Origin: an uncultured Clostridia bacterium | GTDB lineage: Bacteria > Bacillota > Clostridia > Oscillospirales > Ruminococcaceae | Assembly: GCA_945935925.1 (NCBI GenBank) | Contig: CAMERU010000006.1 | Location: 1 to 32,607, forward strand | Length of the DNA stretch: 32,607 nt | Direction: 5' to 3' | In this document: positions 13,961 to 21,542 of the stretch, piece by piece | How positions within the stretch are numbered: the first letter of the stretch is position 1 | Layout: every line of letters starts with the position of its first letter | Notes under the pieces: model-generated | What the model saw: the letters and a program-made list of their open reading frames with translations, nothing else | The model's database searches: none | What the model was told of the DNA's origin: nothing | Made by a program: the position numbers and the translations under genes

Positions 13961-15108
13961 ACGGGCGGTTCCGCTGTATCGGTCGTTTCCGTTGTATCGG
14001 CGGTTTCCGCGGTTTCAAATGTTTCGTTCGTATCTGCCGTATCGGCTGTTTCGGTCGTATCTGCCGTATCGGCTGTTTCCGAGGTGTTATCGGCAGTTTC
14101 CGCTGCCGTCGTTTCGGTGGACGCGTCGCCCGCCGATACGGGGACGGCGTCGGTCAGCTGTGCAATTACCGCCTGTACCTCGTCGGGGATATTGCCGCCC
14201 TTGAGCGACGCTGCCGCAGCGAGCGCCTGTTCCTCGGTAAAGCCCGCGGCGGCAAGCTTGTCGGCATTCTGCGAGATAACGGCGCGGATATCTTCCTCGG
14301 ACATATCTGCAATGTCGGAAACGTCCGAGATGTCAAGGCTGCTCTGCACTATCGGCGACTGCTCGCCGTTGGCGTCGATGGTGTAGTTGTCGCTGTAAAT
14401 AAGCTCACTCACGGGGACGAACTCGAACCCGCGCGATTTAAGCTCCGTCAGTATCTGCGGGAGCGCCTCGGTCGTGTTTTCCAAGTCGTTGTGGAAAAGC
14501 AGGATAGACCCCGATTTCGTTTTGTCAAGTATGCGGGTCTTGATCTCGTCGGGGGTGGGATCCTTCCAGTCGATGCTGTCAACATCCCACTGAATGACCT
14601 TCAAGCCCATACCCTCGACGGTGGTGAGCATGGAGTCGTCGTACTCGCCGTAGGGCGCGCGGTAGAGGGTCGGTTCTTCGCCGGTTATTGCGGTTATCTT
14701 GCGGCTTGCCTCGCGGGTGTCGTTGATGAGGTCGTTTACGTTTATTCCCTTGACGTGCGGGTGTTGGTCGGAGTGGTTCTGTATCTCGTGACCTGCGTCG
14801 AAGAACATTCGAACGTCGTCGGGATACCTGTCGCACCAGTCGCCCGTCACAAAGAATGTCGCGCGGGCGTTGTTTTCGCCGAGAATGTCGATAAGTTCTC
14901 CGGTGTTGCTGTTTTCCCATGCTACGTCAAAGGTCAGCGCTATCTTGTTGTCGCCGCGCTCGACGCGGTATATCGGGAGCCTGTGCTCCTCCGCGTGCGT
15001 GCCGACGGACGTTACTATCGCCGTGACGGCTACCGCGGCTGTTGCTGCCGCAAGAGAAGCAATGGCAGCTATCCTCTTTATTTTCTTTTTCGTGAATGAA
15101 ATTCTCAT
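13954..15108 (-). CDS. Polysaccharide deacetylase (NodB domain, PdaB-like) with acidic repeat tail
   Basis: This 384-residue exported protein has a basic N-terminus and a hydrophobic segment (about 10-35) as signal or anchor. The NodB domain (about 50-245) shows TFDVAW with Asp61, the metal-binding HSDQH (His112, His116), RAPYGEYD (Arg150), WDVDSIDW and LLFHND (His206). Replacement of the usual TFDDG by TFDVAW is typical of PdaB-like enzymes. It should remove acetyl groups from peptidoglycan or another glycan. A helical region (about 255-320) follows, then a repetitive Glu/Thr/Ala/Asp tail (about 328-380, period ETADTADTT). ATG 15108 is supported by GGAGG; an in-frame upstream ATG (15189) lacks one. 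Substrate is not determined. Confidence 0.88.
   Translation of the reverse strand: MRISFTKKKIKRIAAIASLAAATAAVAVTAIVTSVGTHAEEHRLPIYRVERGDNKIALTFDVAWENSNTGELIDILGENNARATFFVTGDWCDRYPDDVRMFFDAGHEIQNHSDQHPHVKGINVNDLINDTREASRKITAITGEEPTLYRAPYGEYDDSMLTTVEGMGLKVIQWDVDSIDWKDPTPDEIKTRILDKTKSGSILLFHNDLENTTEALPQILTELKSRGFEFVPVSELIYSDNYTIDANGEQSPIVQSSLDISDVSDIADMSEEDIRAVISQNADKLAAAGFTEEQALAAAASLKGGNIPDEVQAVIAQLTDAVPVSAGDASTETTAAETADNTSETADTADTTETADTADTNETFETAETADTTETTDTAEPPVK
14030..14079. repeat. Tandem 27-bp repeat inside the deacetylase tail
   Basis: A 23-nt sequence at 14030-14052 recurs exactly at 14057-14079, a 27-nt period encoding the nine-residue unit ETADTADTT/N. Looser copies extend on both sides (about 13975-14115). 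Such repeats can change copy number by slippage. Confidence 0.75.
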
Positions 15109-15156
15109 GTTCGTTACCTCCGTATCGATGAACAGCGTGTTATGTTCCTGTACGGG

Positions 15157-15184
15157 AACTATATTCCGCCCGCAGGACAAATAT
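15157..15184 (-). promoter_or_regulatory. Candidate sigma-E-type promoter of the deacetylase gene
   Basis: On the minus strand ATA (15182-15184, in GTCATATT) and ATATAGTT (15157-15164) are 17 bp apart. This matches the sporulation sigma-E pattern ATA-N16-18-ATACANTT with one mismatch. No clear sigma-A promoter was found for this gene. Sporulation ability of the organism is unknown, so this is tentative. Confidence 0.35.
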
Positions 15185-15410
15185 GACAAGCAGACCTTAT
15201 TTCATGTGCGGATCTTTTGCCTGCGGGAAAGATTTTCATTGACACGACCGAAAATATGTGCTGTAATGAATAAAGCAGAACAAAAGGCGGCAAGGAATAA
15301 ATAAAGCCATAAACAAAATAAGCCTGTCGCACGAGAAGCAGGCGGCGGGCTTTTAATCTTTTTGCGGTAACACACGTTTTTTGACCATACACGAAGTCGG
15401 CAGAAAACAG
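15185..15410. other. Intergenic region without identified gene
   Basis: This gap lies between the deacetylase leader and the minus-strand terminator of the kinase gene. I see no credible coding region, RNA gene or strong inverted repeat in it. Confidence 0.4.
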
Positions 15411-15475
15411 AAAAAAATCCCCCGGATATGCTCCGGGGGGGGAATGCGCATATGCAGACAACAAGACATATGCGC
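15411..15475 (-). terminator. Terminator of the APH-fold kinase gene, with an adjacent hairpin
   Basis: On the minus strand CCCCCGGA and TCCGGGGG (15419-15426 and 15432-15439) form a strong stem followed by seven T residues (15411-15417), a textbook terminator. Just upstream in transcription, GCGCATATG (15446-15454) and CATATGCGC (15467-15475) form a second perfect 9-bp stem. Confidence 0.85.
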
Positions 15476-15533
15476 GTATATTAAAGGAGAAGAACTAATC
15501 AAAAGAAGAAGGAGTGTTCATGAATGAGGGATA

Positions 15534-16289
15534 TCACTGATAATCGGCGATATCTATCCATGTCAGGAGAAGCTCGCGCTCCTCGGGACGCTTGAATTTG
15601 AGCTGAGCCGCCGCAACGATAGGCAGCCAGTCCTGAACATAATTCACGGCTGTGCCGGTCTTTGCGCAGTAGATCTTGAGGTACTTTTCAGCCCACTCGG
15701 TGTGGTGGCTGAGGCAGAGCTTGAGATAGGTCTTTGCGATATCCGCAGAGGCGTTGCCCTGCTTTGCCTTGAGCCAGTCTACTATGAAAACGCCCTCGTC
15801 GTTGATGATGATGTTTTCGGGGCCGAAGTCGCCGTGGCAGAGCTTAACGTGCTTGGGCATGGAAGCCAGCCTTGTCAGAAGCTCGTATTTCTTCACGTCG
15901 TCAACCATGTCGAGCCCTTCTATGGAGCGCTTGAGGTAATCCTTGAGCTTGCTTATTTTGGCGGAGCGAAGGTCGTTTATCTCGATCTGGAGATCCGCCA
16001 TCTGCGCGAGGTAGTCGTCTGCCTTGCCGGGATTTTCGTCCATAAGCTGCTTCATGGTCTTGCCCCTGATGTATTTATAAACGATCGCCCATTTGCCGTC
16101 GATCTTTATTATCTCCTCGAAAGCGGGGATACGGGGGAAGCCCGTTTCCTCGACCCGTGTGTGAGTCAGCGCCTCGTAAAGCACGACGCTCTTGGGCTCG
16201 TTCGGGTCCTTGAATACCTTAACGCACTTTTCGCCGCACTCGTAGACCTGAACCTTTTCGCTGTCGGATATCATATTTTTAAGTTCCAT
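15534..16289 (-). CDS. Aminoglycoside/choline kinase-fold phosphotransferase
   Basis: This 251-residue cytoplasmic protein has the protein-kinase-like fold of the APH family. The N-lobe is at about 1-85 with a kinase lysine in KCVKVFKD and a hinge segment WAIVYKYIRGKTM. The C-lobe has the catalytic loop CHGDFGPENIIIN (HxDxxxxN) and the metal-binding Asp of FIVDWLKA. Such proteins phosphorylate small molecules such as sugars, choline or aminoglycosides; many of them have metabolic roles, so antibiotic resistance should not be assumed. ATG 16289 (MELKNMIS) is preferred, as AAAGGA lies about 9 nt upstream of it. The gene has its own promoter and terminator and no operon partner. Confidence 0.75.
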   Translation of the reverse strand: MELKNMISDSEKVQVYECGEKCVKVFKDPNEPKSVVLYEALTHTRVEETGFPRIPAFEEIIKIDGKWAIVYKYIRGKTMKQLMDENPGKADDYLAQMADLQIEINDLRSAKISKLKDYLKRSIEGLDMVDDVKKYELLTRLASMPKHVKLCHGDFGPENIIINDEGVFIVDWLKAKQGNASADIAKTYLKLCLSHHTEWAEKYLKIYCAKTGTAVNYVQDWLPIVAAAQLKFKRPEERELLLTWIDIADYQ

Positions 16290-16367
16290 GGTGAAATGTC
16301 CTTTCATTTATGTGTTCGTCCGTTTTGCGGACTGCCGTTATTCCGGTTGGTTTTTCTTTCTGATGTC

Positions 16368-16396
16368 ATTATAGCACTTTTCATATTGCTTGTAAA
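16368..16396 (-). promoter_or_regulatory. Promoter of the APH-fold kinase gene
   Basis: On the minus strand TTTACA (16391-16396) and TATAAT (16368-16373) are 17 bp apart. The leader of about 75 nt contains a small hairpin, GTCCG-CAAAA-CGGAC (about 16321-16335). Confidence 0.8.
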
Positions 16397-16551
16397 GGGC
16401 TTTTTATCAAATTTGAATAACTTGCAGCATTTCAAAGTTATAATTTTGTGCAATATTACTCAATAATATGTAAAAAAATTATTACATGACATTTTGGCGG
16501 TGTTGTTCCCGAAAAAAGAAAAATATTCTTTTAAAAAATATCAAAAAACTA

Positions 16552-16703
16552 TTTACAAATCGGATACGATGTGTTATAATAATCATGTTATGCAGTCGCA
16601 TAATCAGGCTTTCCGATTTCCCGGACTGCGGATCTCGCTCCGACAGGAGAAACACCATATCCCTTTTCTGTGATTTCGGATAATATTTTCAAGAGGTGTA
16701 ATT
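16552..16703 (+). promoter_or_regulatory. Promoter and leader of rpsO
   Basis: TTTACA (16552-16557) and TATAAT (16575-16580) are 17 bp apart. The leader of about 115 nt includes a CTCC-GACA-GGAG hairpin (16638-16649) within a GC-rich stretch. S15 often represses its own translation by binding the mRNA leader, so this may be such a site; the structure has not been modelled. The ribosome binding site AAGAGGTG is just before ATG 16704. The 100 nt upstream of the promoter are AT-rich without features. Confidence 0.65.
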
Positions 16704-16970
16704 ATGTTAAGAAAAGAAGAAAAAACAGCAGTTATCGAGGCTAACCGCCTGCACACAAACGACACCGGTTCGCCCGAGGTTCAGATCGCTATCCTCACAA
16801 AGAGAATAAACGAGCTGACCGAGCACATCAAGGTTCACCAGAAGGATCACCACTCCAGACGCGGCCTGCTCAAGATGGTAGGTCACAGAAGAAACCTTCT
16901 CAACTACCTGCAGAAGAAGGATATTGAGCGTTACCGTGCGATCATCGCCAAGCTGGGTATCCGCAAGTAA
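16704..16970 (+). CDS. rpsO: 30S ribosomal protein S15
   Basis: At 88 residues it has the standard length for S15. Diagnostic segments include [39 protein letters not shown] and RRNLLNYL, with KLGIRK at the C-terminus. It binds 16S rRNA at the central-domain three-way junction and starts assembly of the platform. It is followed by pnp, the conserved rpsO-pnp order of bacteria. Confidence 0.98.
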   Translation: MLRKEEKTAVIEANRLHTNDTGSPEVQIAILTKRINELTEHIKVHQKDHHSRRGLLKMVGHRRNLLNYLQKKDIERYRAIIAKLGIRK

Positions 16971-16982
16971 TCCAATCGGACT

Positions 16983-17030
16983 TAAAGGGCGGCATTGCAC
17001 AGAATAGTTGCAATTCTGCCCTTTATTTAT
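16983..17030 (+). terminator. Hairpin/terminator between rpsO and pnp
   Basis: TAAAGGGC (16983-16990) pairs with GCCCTTTA (17018-17025), with an inner pairing of TTGCA and TGCAA, followed by TTTAT. The T-tract is weak, so partial read-through into pnp is likely. Confidence 0.65.
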
Positions 17031-17166
17031 ACCGCTCCCATGGCAATTCAAGGGCGCAGGGCTTCCGCATTAAACTGAGCTCCCGCAGACGCGGCGGCTG
17101 ACTTTTTTGCTGAAAGACGCTGTGCCTTTGAACACTTATTTTATCTTATGAAAGGAAAAACGAACT

Positions 17167-19299
17167 ATGTTTGAGAATTACAGAGTGTTCAAGACCATGT
17201 TTGCAGGCAGAGAGCTTACCGTAGAAACGGGTAAGGTCTGCGGCCTTGCGAACGGCTCCTGCTGGGTAAGATACGGCGAGAGCGTCGTTATGGTTAACGT
17301 TACCGCGAGCGCAAAGCCCCGCGACGGCGTTGATTTCTTCCCGCTTTCCGTTGATTACGAGGAAAGACTTTATTCCGTGGGCAAGATCCCCGGCGGCTTC
17401 CTCAAGAGAGAGGGCAGACCCTCCGAAAAGGCTATTCTCACCTCCCGCGTGGTTGACCGCCCCATGCGGCCGCTGTTCCCGAAGGATATGCGCAACGACG
17501 TTGCTATCACCATGACGGTGCTTGCTGTCGACCCCGACGCTTCCCCCGAGATCCTCGGCATGATAGGCGCGTCCATTGCGGTGTCTATCTCCGATATTCC
17601 GTGGAACGGTCCTATCGGCGGCATAAGCGTAGGTCTTGTTGACGGCGAGATCGTCCTCATGCCTACACTTGAGCAGCGCGCAAAGACCGACCTCACGCTG
17701 ACCGTTGCTTCTTCGGAGAAGAAGGTCGTAATGATCGAAGCGGGCGCGAACGAAGTCCCCGACGACGTTATGTTCAACGCTATCATGGCAGGTCACGAGG
17801 AGATCACAAAGTCCCTTATCCCGTTCATTAAGGACATTCAGGCTCAGATAGGCAAGCCCAAGTTTGCTTTCGAGAGTCAGGAAGTCGATCACGATATGTT
17901 CGAGGCTATCTCCGATTTCGCTATCGAAAAGGTGAGATACGCAATGGACACCGACGACAAGAATATCCGCGACGAGCGCCTCCAGCCCATTTACGAGGAG
18001 GTTCACGCGAAGTTCGACGAGGTTTACCCCGACAATATCCCCATGATAGAGGAGTGCCTGTACAAGCTTCAGAAGTTTGTTGTACGCCGCTGGCTGCTTG
18101 ACGACGGCAAGCGCGTTGACGGCAGAACGCTCGACCAGATACGCCCGCTCGCTGCCGAGGTAGGCTTCCTGCCCCGTGTACACGGCTGCGGTCTGTTCAC
18201 AAGAGGTCAGACGCAGGTCATGACGGTCTGCACGCTCGGCCCCGTAAGCGACTCTCAGAAGCTTGAGGGCCTTGACGAGGAAGAGGGCAAGCGCTATATG
18301 CACCACTACAACTTCCCCGCCTACTCCGTCGGCGAAACAAAGGCGTCCCGCGGCCCCGGCAGACGTGAGATAGGTCACGGCGCGCTTGCCGAGAGAGCGC
18401 TGGTTCCCGTTATCCCCTCCGTTGAGGAGTTCCCCTATGCTATCCGCCTTGTTTCCGAGGTTCTGTCCTCCAACGGCTCCACCTCTCAGGGCTCTATCTG
18501 CGGCTCCACTCTCGCGCTGATGGACGCGGGCGTTCCGATAAAGAAGCCCGTTGCCGGCATTTCCTGCGGTCTTGTTACCGAGGGTGAGCGCTGGATGACA
18601 ATGGTTGATATTCAGGGCGTTGAGGACTTCTTCGGCGATATGGACTTCAAGGTTGCGGGTACTCACGATGGTATCACGGCTATCCAGATGGACCTCAAGA
18701 TCGACGGTCTTACTCCCGAGATAATAAAGAACGCGTTCGAAAAGACGCACAAGGCGCGCGACTATATCCTTGACGAGGTAATGCTCAAGGCTATCGCAGA
18801 GCCGCGCAAGGAAGTCGGCAAGTACGCTCCCAAAATGCTCACCACAAAGGTTCCGCAGGACAAGATCCGCGAGGTCATCGGTACGGGCGGAAAGGTCATT
18901 CAGAAGCTCTGCGCAGACTTCGAGGTCAAGATCGACATCGACGACGACGGCAACGTATTCATCTGCGGTCTGGATATGGAAAAGGCAAAGGCTTGCGTTC
19001 AGGTTATCCACACCATCGTAAACCCGCCGGAGATCGGCGCAATTTACAAGGGCAAGGTTGTACGCATCATGAACTTTGGCGCGTTCGTTGAGATCGCCCC
19101 CGGCAAGGACGGCATGGTGCATATCTCCAAGCTGGAGAACAGGCGCGTTGATAAGGTTGAGGACGTTGTTTCCATCGGTGACGAAATCATCGTCAAGGTT
19201 ATGGAGATCGACTCTCAGGGTCGTATCAACCTCTCCCGCAAGGACGCTCTCGCAGATATCGAGGCAAAGAAGAAGGCTGCCGCGCAGAACAACGGCTAA
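17167..19299 (+). CDS. pnp: Polyribonucleotide nucleotidyltransferase (PNPase)
   Basis: This 710-residue enzyme is the normal length for PNPase, the phosphate-dependent 3'-5' exoribonuclease. Two RNase PH-like cores are visible: the first with DRPMRPLFPKDMRNDV, the second with GPGRREIGHGALAERAL (about 395-411), SNGSTSQGSICGSTLA and the catalytic Asp region GDMDFKVAGTHDGITA. A KH domain (about 560-620; KIREVIGTGGKVIQ) and an S1 domain (about 628-700; GAFVEIAPGKDGMVH) bind RNA. AAAGGA precedes ATG 17167. The final TAA (19297-19299) lies in a sequence resembling the left end of the 180-bp element. The complementary strand is open over the whole gene but is judged a shadow. Confidence 0.98.
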   Translation: MFENYRVFKTMFAGRELTVETGKVCGLANGSCWVRYGESVVMVNVTASAKPRDGVDFFPLSVDYEERLYSVGKIPGGFLKREGRPSEKAILTSRVVDRPMRPLFPKDMRNDVAITMTVLAVDPDASPEILGMIGASIAVSISDIPWNGPIGGISVGLVDGEIVLMPTLEQRAKTDLTLTVASSEKKVVMIEAGANEVPDDVMFNAIMAGHEEITKSLIPFIKDIQAQIGKPKFAFESQEVDHDMFEAISDFAIEKVRYAMDTDDKNIRDERLQPIYEEVHAKFDEVYPDNIPMIEECLYKLQKFVVRRWLLDDGKRVDGRTLDQIRPLAAEVGFLPRVHGCGLFTRGQTQVMTVCTLGPVSDSQKLEGLDEEEGKRYMHHYNFPAYSVGETKASRGPGRREIGHGALAERALVPVIPSVEEFPYAIRLVSEVLSSNGSTSQGSICGSTLALMDAGVPIKKPVAGISCGLVTEGERWMTMVDIQGVEDFFGDMDFKVAGTHDGITAIQMDLKIDGLTPEIIKNAFEKTHKARDYILDEVMLKAIAEPRKEVGKYAPKMLTTKVPQDKIREVIGTGGKVIQKLCADFEVKIDIDDDGNVFICGLDMEKAKACVQVIHTIVNPPEIGAIYKGKVVRIMNFGAFVEIAPGKDGMVHISKLENRRVDKVEDVVSIGDEIIVKVMEIDSQGRINLSRKDALADIEAKKKAAAQNNG

Positions 19300-19337
19300 G
19301 TCAACACCGCACAAAGATTGTGCGAATATTGCCATAA
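19296..19337. repeat. Internally deleted, decayed copy of the TTAA element at the pnp stop codon
   Basis: CTAAGTCAACACCGCACAA (19296-19314) matches the element's left end at 17 of 19 positions. After AGA, a diverged inverse copy follows (TTGTGCG...GCCATAA, 19318-19337). Together they look like two ends with the middle deleted. The pnp stop TAA is within the left end. Confidence 0.5.
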
Positions 19338-19345
19338 TAATTCAC

Positions 19346-19376
19346 GAGCCGCCCATCAATCTGGGCGGCTCTTATT
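19346..19376 (+). terminator. Terminator of pnp
   Basis: GAGCCGCCCA (19346-19355) and TGGGCGGCTC (19362-19371) form a perfect 10-bp stem followed by TTATTAT. Confidence 0.85.
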
Positions 19377-19383
19377 ATGTCAG

Positions 19384-19422
19384 AATATAAAATATCGGGC
19401 GGAATTGAGGAAATTCCGCCCG
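19384..19422 (-). terminator. Terminator of the HD-GYP operon
   Basis: CGGGCGGAATT (19396-19406) and AATTCCGCCCG (19412-19422) form a perfect 11-bp stem; on the minus strand ATATTTTATATT follows. It converges with the pnp terminator. Confidence 0.8.
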
Positions 19423-19427
19423 AAAAT

Positions 19428-20531
19428 TCAACTAACAGTATAATCCCCGCCATATATACCTGTTACCATAAGGGAAAGGTATCTGAAATCATTCGACAGG
19501 TCTATCGTTTCGCCGGAGTTGTGACCTATGATCTTAACGACAGGCCGCAGGACATTTTTGTTTCTGCTGATGACGACGCCGTGCCTCCCGTCGGACAGCG
19601 ACACCATTGTGCCGATAGGGTAGGGGTTGAACGCTTGCAGGAACGCCTCGGCAACGTCGAAATCGAAATGCGTGCCGCAGCTGCCGAGTATATATTCCTC
19701 GGTTTCCGCGACCGACCACGGCTTGCGGTAGGGGCGGTTTGAGGTCAGCGCGTCGAACACGTCGCATACCGAGAGTATTCTCCCGATAAGCGGGATTTCC
19801 TCCCCCGATATACCCGTGGGGTAGCCGCTCCCGTCGTATTTTTCCTGATGAAACAGCACTCCCGCAAGCACGTTCGCGCTGTACTGACCGCTTTTTTTCA
19901 GGAGATTGTAGCCGATGAGCGGGTGCCGTTTTATCTCCGAAAACTCCGCCTCGGTGAGTTTTCCGGGCTTTATTATGATCTCGTGGTCGATATTGGATTT
20001 CCCGATATCGTGAAGCAGCGCCGCGACGACGGCGTCCTTGGTGTCGGCGGCATTAAGCCCGAGCTCCTCGCAGACGCTTGCCGAAAGCATTGATACGCGC
20101 AGGCAGTGCTTGTAGGTGTAGTCGTCGTAATTCTGGAGCGCTATCATCTGTGTGCCGAGGTATGACGAGTCGTTCGAGATGTCGCTGAGGATATCGTCGG
20201 CAATGCGGTCTACCTTCCGCACCGCTTCCTGCGATATCTCCTTTATCTCTTTGCTGTCGAAAATGTCGTCAAGCTCCGACAGCGCCAGGCCTATGTGGCG
20301 CTTTGCGATCTCCTCCTTTGTATCGGGCGGAGGGGGCACAGCGGGATTTTTTTCTTCTTCGCCTGTGATAACTATGCTTTTTATGCCCTTCTTTTTGAGC
20401 ATAGCGATCATGTCCGCAGTTATGACCGTTCCCGCGGTTAACAGTATTCTGTAATCTCTTGCCGAGGTGGACGCTACATCTTTTTCCAGCGTCATTCCCT
20501 CTGTGATGTTGTCGACAGGAACGATTATCAT
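19428..20531 (-). CDS. HD-GYP domain protein (probable cyclic-di-nucleotide phosphodiesterase)
   Basis: This 367-residue cytoplasmic protein has a short N-terminal beta domain (about 1-56; NITEGMTLEKDV), a Pro-rich linker with PPPPD, and an HD-GYP domain (about 125-320). The metal ligands and signature are present: His142, HDIGK (His174, Asp175), KRHP (His203), FHQEKYDGSGYP (228-238) and CDVFDAL. HD-GYP proteins hydrolyse cyclic di-GMP; the motif here reads HQE rather than HHE, a common natural variant. A C-terminal strand-rich part (about 310-367; GTMVSLSDGRHGVV) resembles those of clostridial HD-GYP proteins. CGGAGA precedes ATG 20531. It ends the valS-side operon, 13 nt after the nucleotidyltransferase. 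Confidence 0.88.
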   Translation of the reverse strand: MIIVPVDNITEGMTLEKDVASTSARDYRILLTAGTVITADMIAMLKKKGIKSIVITGEEEKNPAVPPPPDTKEEIAKRHIGLALSELDDIFDSKEIKEISQEAVRKVDRIADDILSDISNDSSYLGTQMIALQNYDDYTYKHCLRVSMLSASVCEELGLNAADTKDAVVAALLHDIGKSNIDHEIIIKPGKLTEAEFSEIKRHPLIGYNLLKKSGQYSANVLAGVLFHQEKYDGSGYPTGISGEEIPLIGRILSVCDVFDALTSNRPYRKPWSVAETEEYILGSCGTHFDFDVAEAFLQAFNPYPIGTMVSLSDGRHGVVISRNKNVLRPVVKIIGHNSGETIDLSNDFRYLSLMVTGIYGGDYTVS

Positions 20532-20544
20532 AGCTGTTCTCCGT

Positions 20545-21447
20545 TCAGTTAAGCGGACAGGGATATATTCCCTCGTTTACATAATTCATAATTGTTTCAC
20601 GCGCAGCGGGCGCGTCGCTTTCGTAGGTAACGCCGAACCACACGCTGCTTGTCGGGATATCCCTCATTTTGTAGCCGTTTTCGGTTATTTCCTCGCCAAC
20701 GGCGTCAGCGATGGTAAGCTCCGACTTGGGATCCTCCGCGGGCAGCTTTTCAAGGAAACCGCACAGCCTGCGCTCAAGTATCGGCATGAAATCCTTGCCA
20801 AAGCCCCACATACTCATGGAAACGGTGTCGTTCTCGTCAAGGATACGCTCTTCACCCGCCGCCGTTCCGCGGATAACTCCGTCTGCGCCGCGCGAAATGC
20901 CGCGTGTTTCCTCAACGCTTGTGAGCAGACCGTCCGCGCCCGCCTTGCAGACGCCGCGGTTGACCGTTCCGTTGTCGGACAGCGTGTTTTTCAGCAGGAA
21001 GTCCACCGAGCAGCCGTCGGCATTGAAATTTTTCAGAAATTCGGACAGCTTGGTAAATGCGTCCGCGCCGTAGAAATCGTCCGCGTTGATCACCGCGAAC
21101 GGACCGTCGATAACGTCCTTGCAGCAATACAGCGCCTGCGCCGTGCCCCACGGCTTTGTCCTTGTCGTGAAGTCCGCCGCGCGGCAGGGAAGCTTATCGG
21201 GCGACTGGAACACATATTCCGTCTTAATGACGCGGGAAACGCGGTCGCCGATGGTGCTCCTGAAAAGCTCCTCAATATCGTGCCGTATTATGAAAACCAC
21301 CCTGTCAAACCCTGCCCGCACCGCGTCGAAAACAGAGTAGTCAATAAGCAGTTCGCCCTTCGGACCGAGTGGCTCCAGCTGCTTTATGCGCTCGCCGAAG
21401 CGCGTCCCCATGCCTGCCGCCAATACTACGAGTGTAAGTTCTGCCAT
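20545..21447 (-). CDS. Nucleotidyltransferase family protein (sugar-nucleotide type)
   Basis: This 300-residue cytoplasmic protein has a Rossmann-like NTP-transferase domain. The N-terminus has VVLAAGMGTRFGE, the nucleotide-binding signature of sugar-1-phosphate nucleotidyltransferases. KPWGTAQALYCC and VINADDFYGADAF supply the uracil/guanine-contact and metal-binding Asp motifs. The most likely reaction is sugar phosphate plus NTP to NDP-sugar, but the substrate is not identifiable. AAAGGAG precedes ATG 21447. It lies between valS and the HD-GYP gene in the same direction with small gaps, so it is probably part of that transcript. Confidence 0.8.
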   Translation of the reverse strand: MAELTLVVLAAGMGTRFGERIKQLEPLGPKGELLIDYSVFDAVRAGFDRVVFIIRHDIEELFRSTIGDRVSRVIKTEYVFQSPDKLPCRAADFTTRTKPWGTAQALYCCKDVIDGPFAVINADDFYGADAFTKLSEFLKNFNADGCSVDFLLKNTLSDNGTVNRGVCKAGADGLLTSVEETRGISRGADGVIRGTAAGEERILDENDTVSMSMWGFGKDFMPILERRLCGFLEKLPAEDPKSELTIADAVGEEITENGYKMRDIPTSSVWFGVTYESDAPAARETIMNYVNEGIYPCPLN

Positions 21448-21464
21448 AATTTAGACGCTCCTTT

Positions 21465-21542
21465 TTATATATATTTGGTATCCGTTACAGTTGCCCCGCC
21501 GTCCGCAGCCTCGTCCGCTTTGCTCATACGGCGGATAATCAT
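21465..21542 (-). CDS. Possible 25-residue peptide coupled to the valS stop codon
   Basis: The valS stop overlaps an ATG (TAATG), which opens a 25-codon frame (MIIRRMSKADEAADGGATVT, then five residues) ending 17 nt before the nucleotidyltransferase gene. GAGGGG lies 8 nt upstream of the ATG. The composition is protein-like, but length alone gives little support. It could be a small protein, a coupling peptide, a gene remnant, or chance. Confidence 0.25.
   Translation of the reverse strand: MIIRRMSKADEAADGGATVTDTKYI

Noticed and set aside
13939-15099. A 386-codon plus-strand frame across the deacetylase
   Set aside because: It is a Cys/Arg/Val-rich shadow of the NodB gene and its repetitive tail, with no ribosome binding site.
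15500-15540. AAGGAG followed by ATG and six codons on the plus strand near 15520
   Set aside because: The frame (MNEGYH) is too short to call a gene, and the position lies at the 3' end of a minus-strand gene.
15534-16289. Antibiotic resistance aminoglycoside kinase
   Set aside because: The APH fold is clear, but catalytic motifs alone do not indicate drug specificity, and there is no mobile context nearby.
17146-19335. A 729-codon open frame on the minus strand covering all of pnp
   Set aside because: It is an exact antisense shadow of a highly conserved gene. Biased third positions (few T-containing stop complements) keep the reverse frame open. The translated product shows no family motif and has no ribosome binding site.
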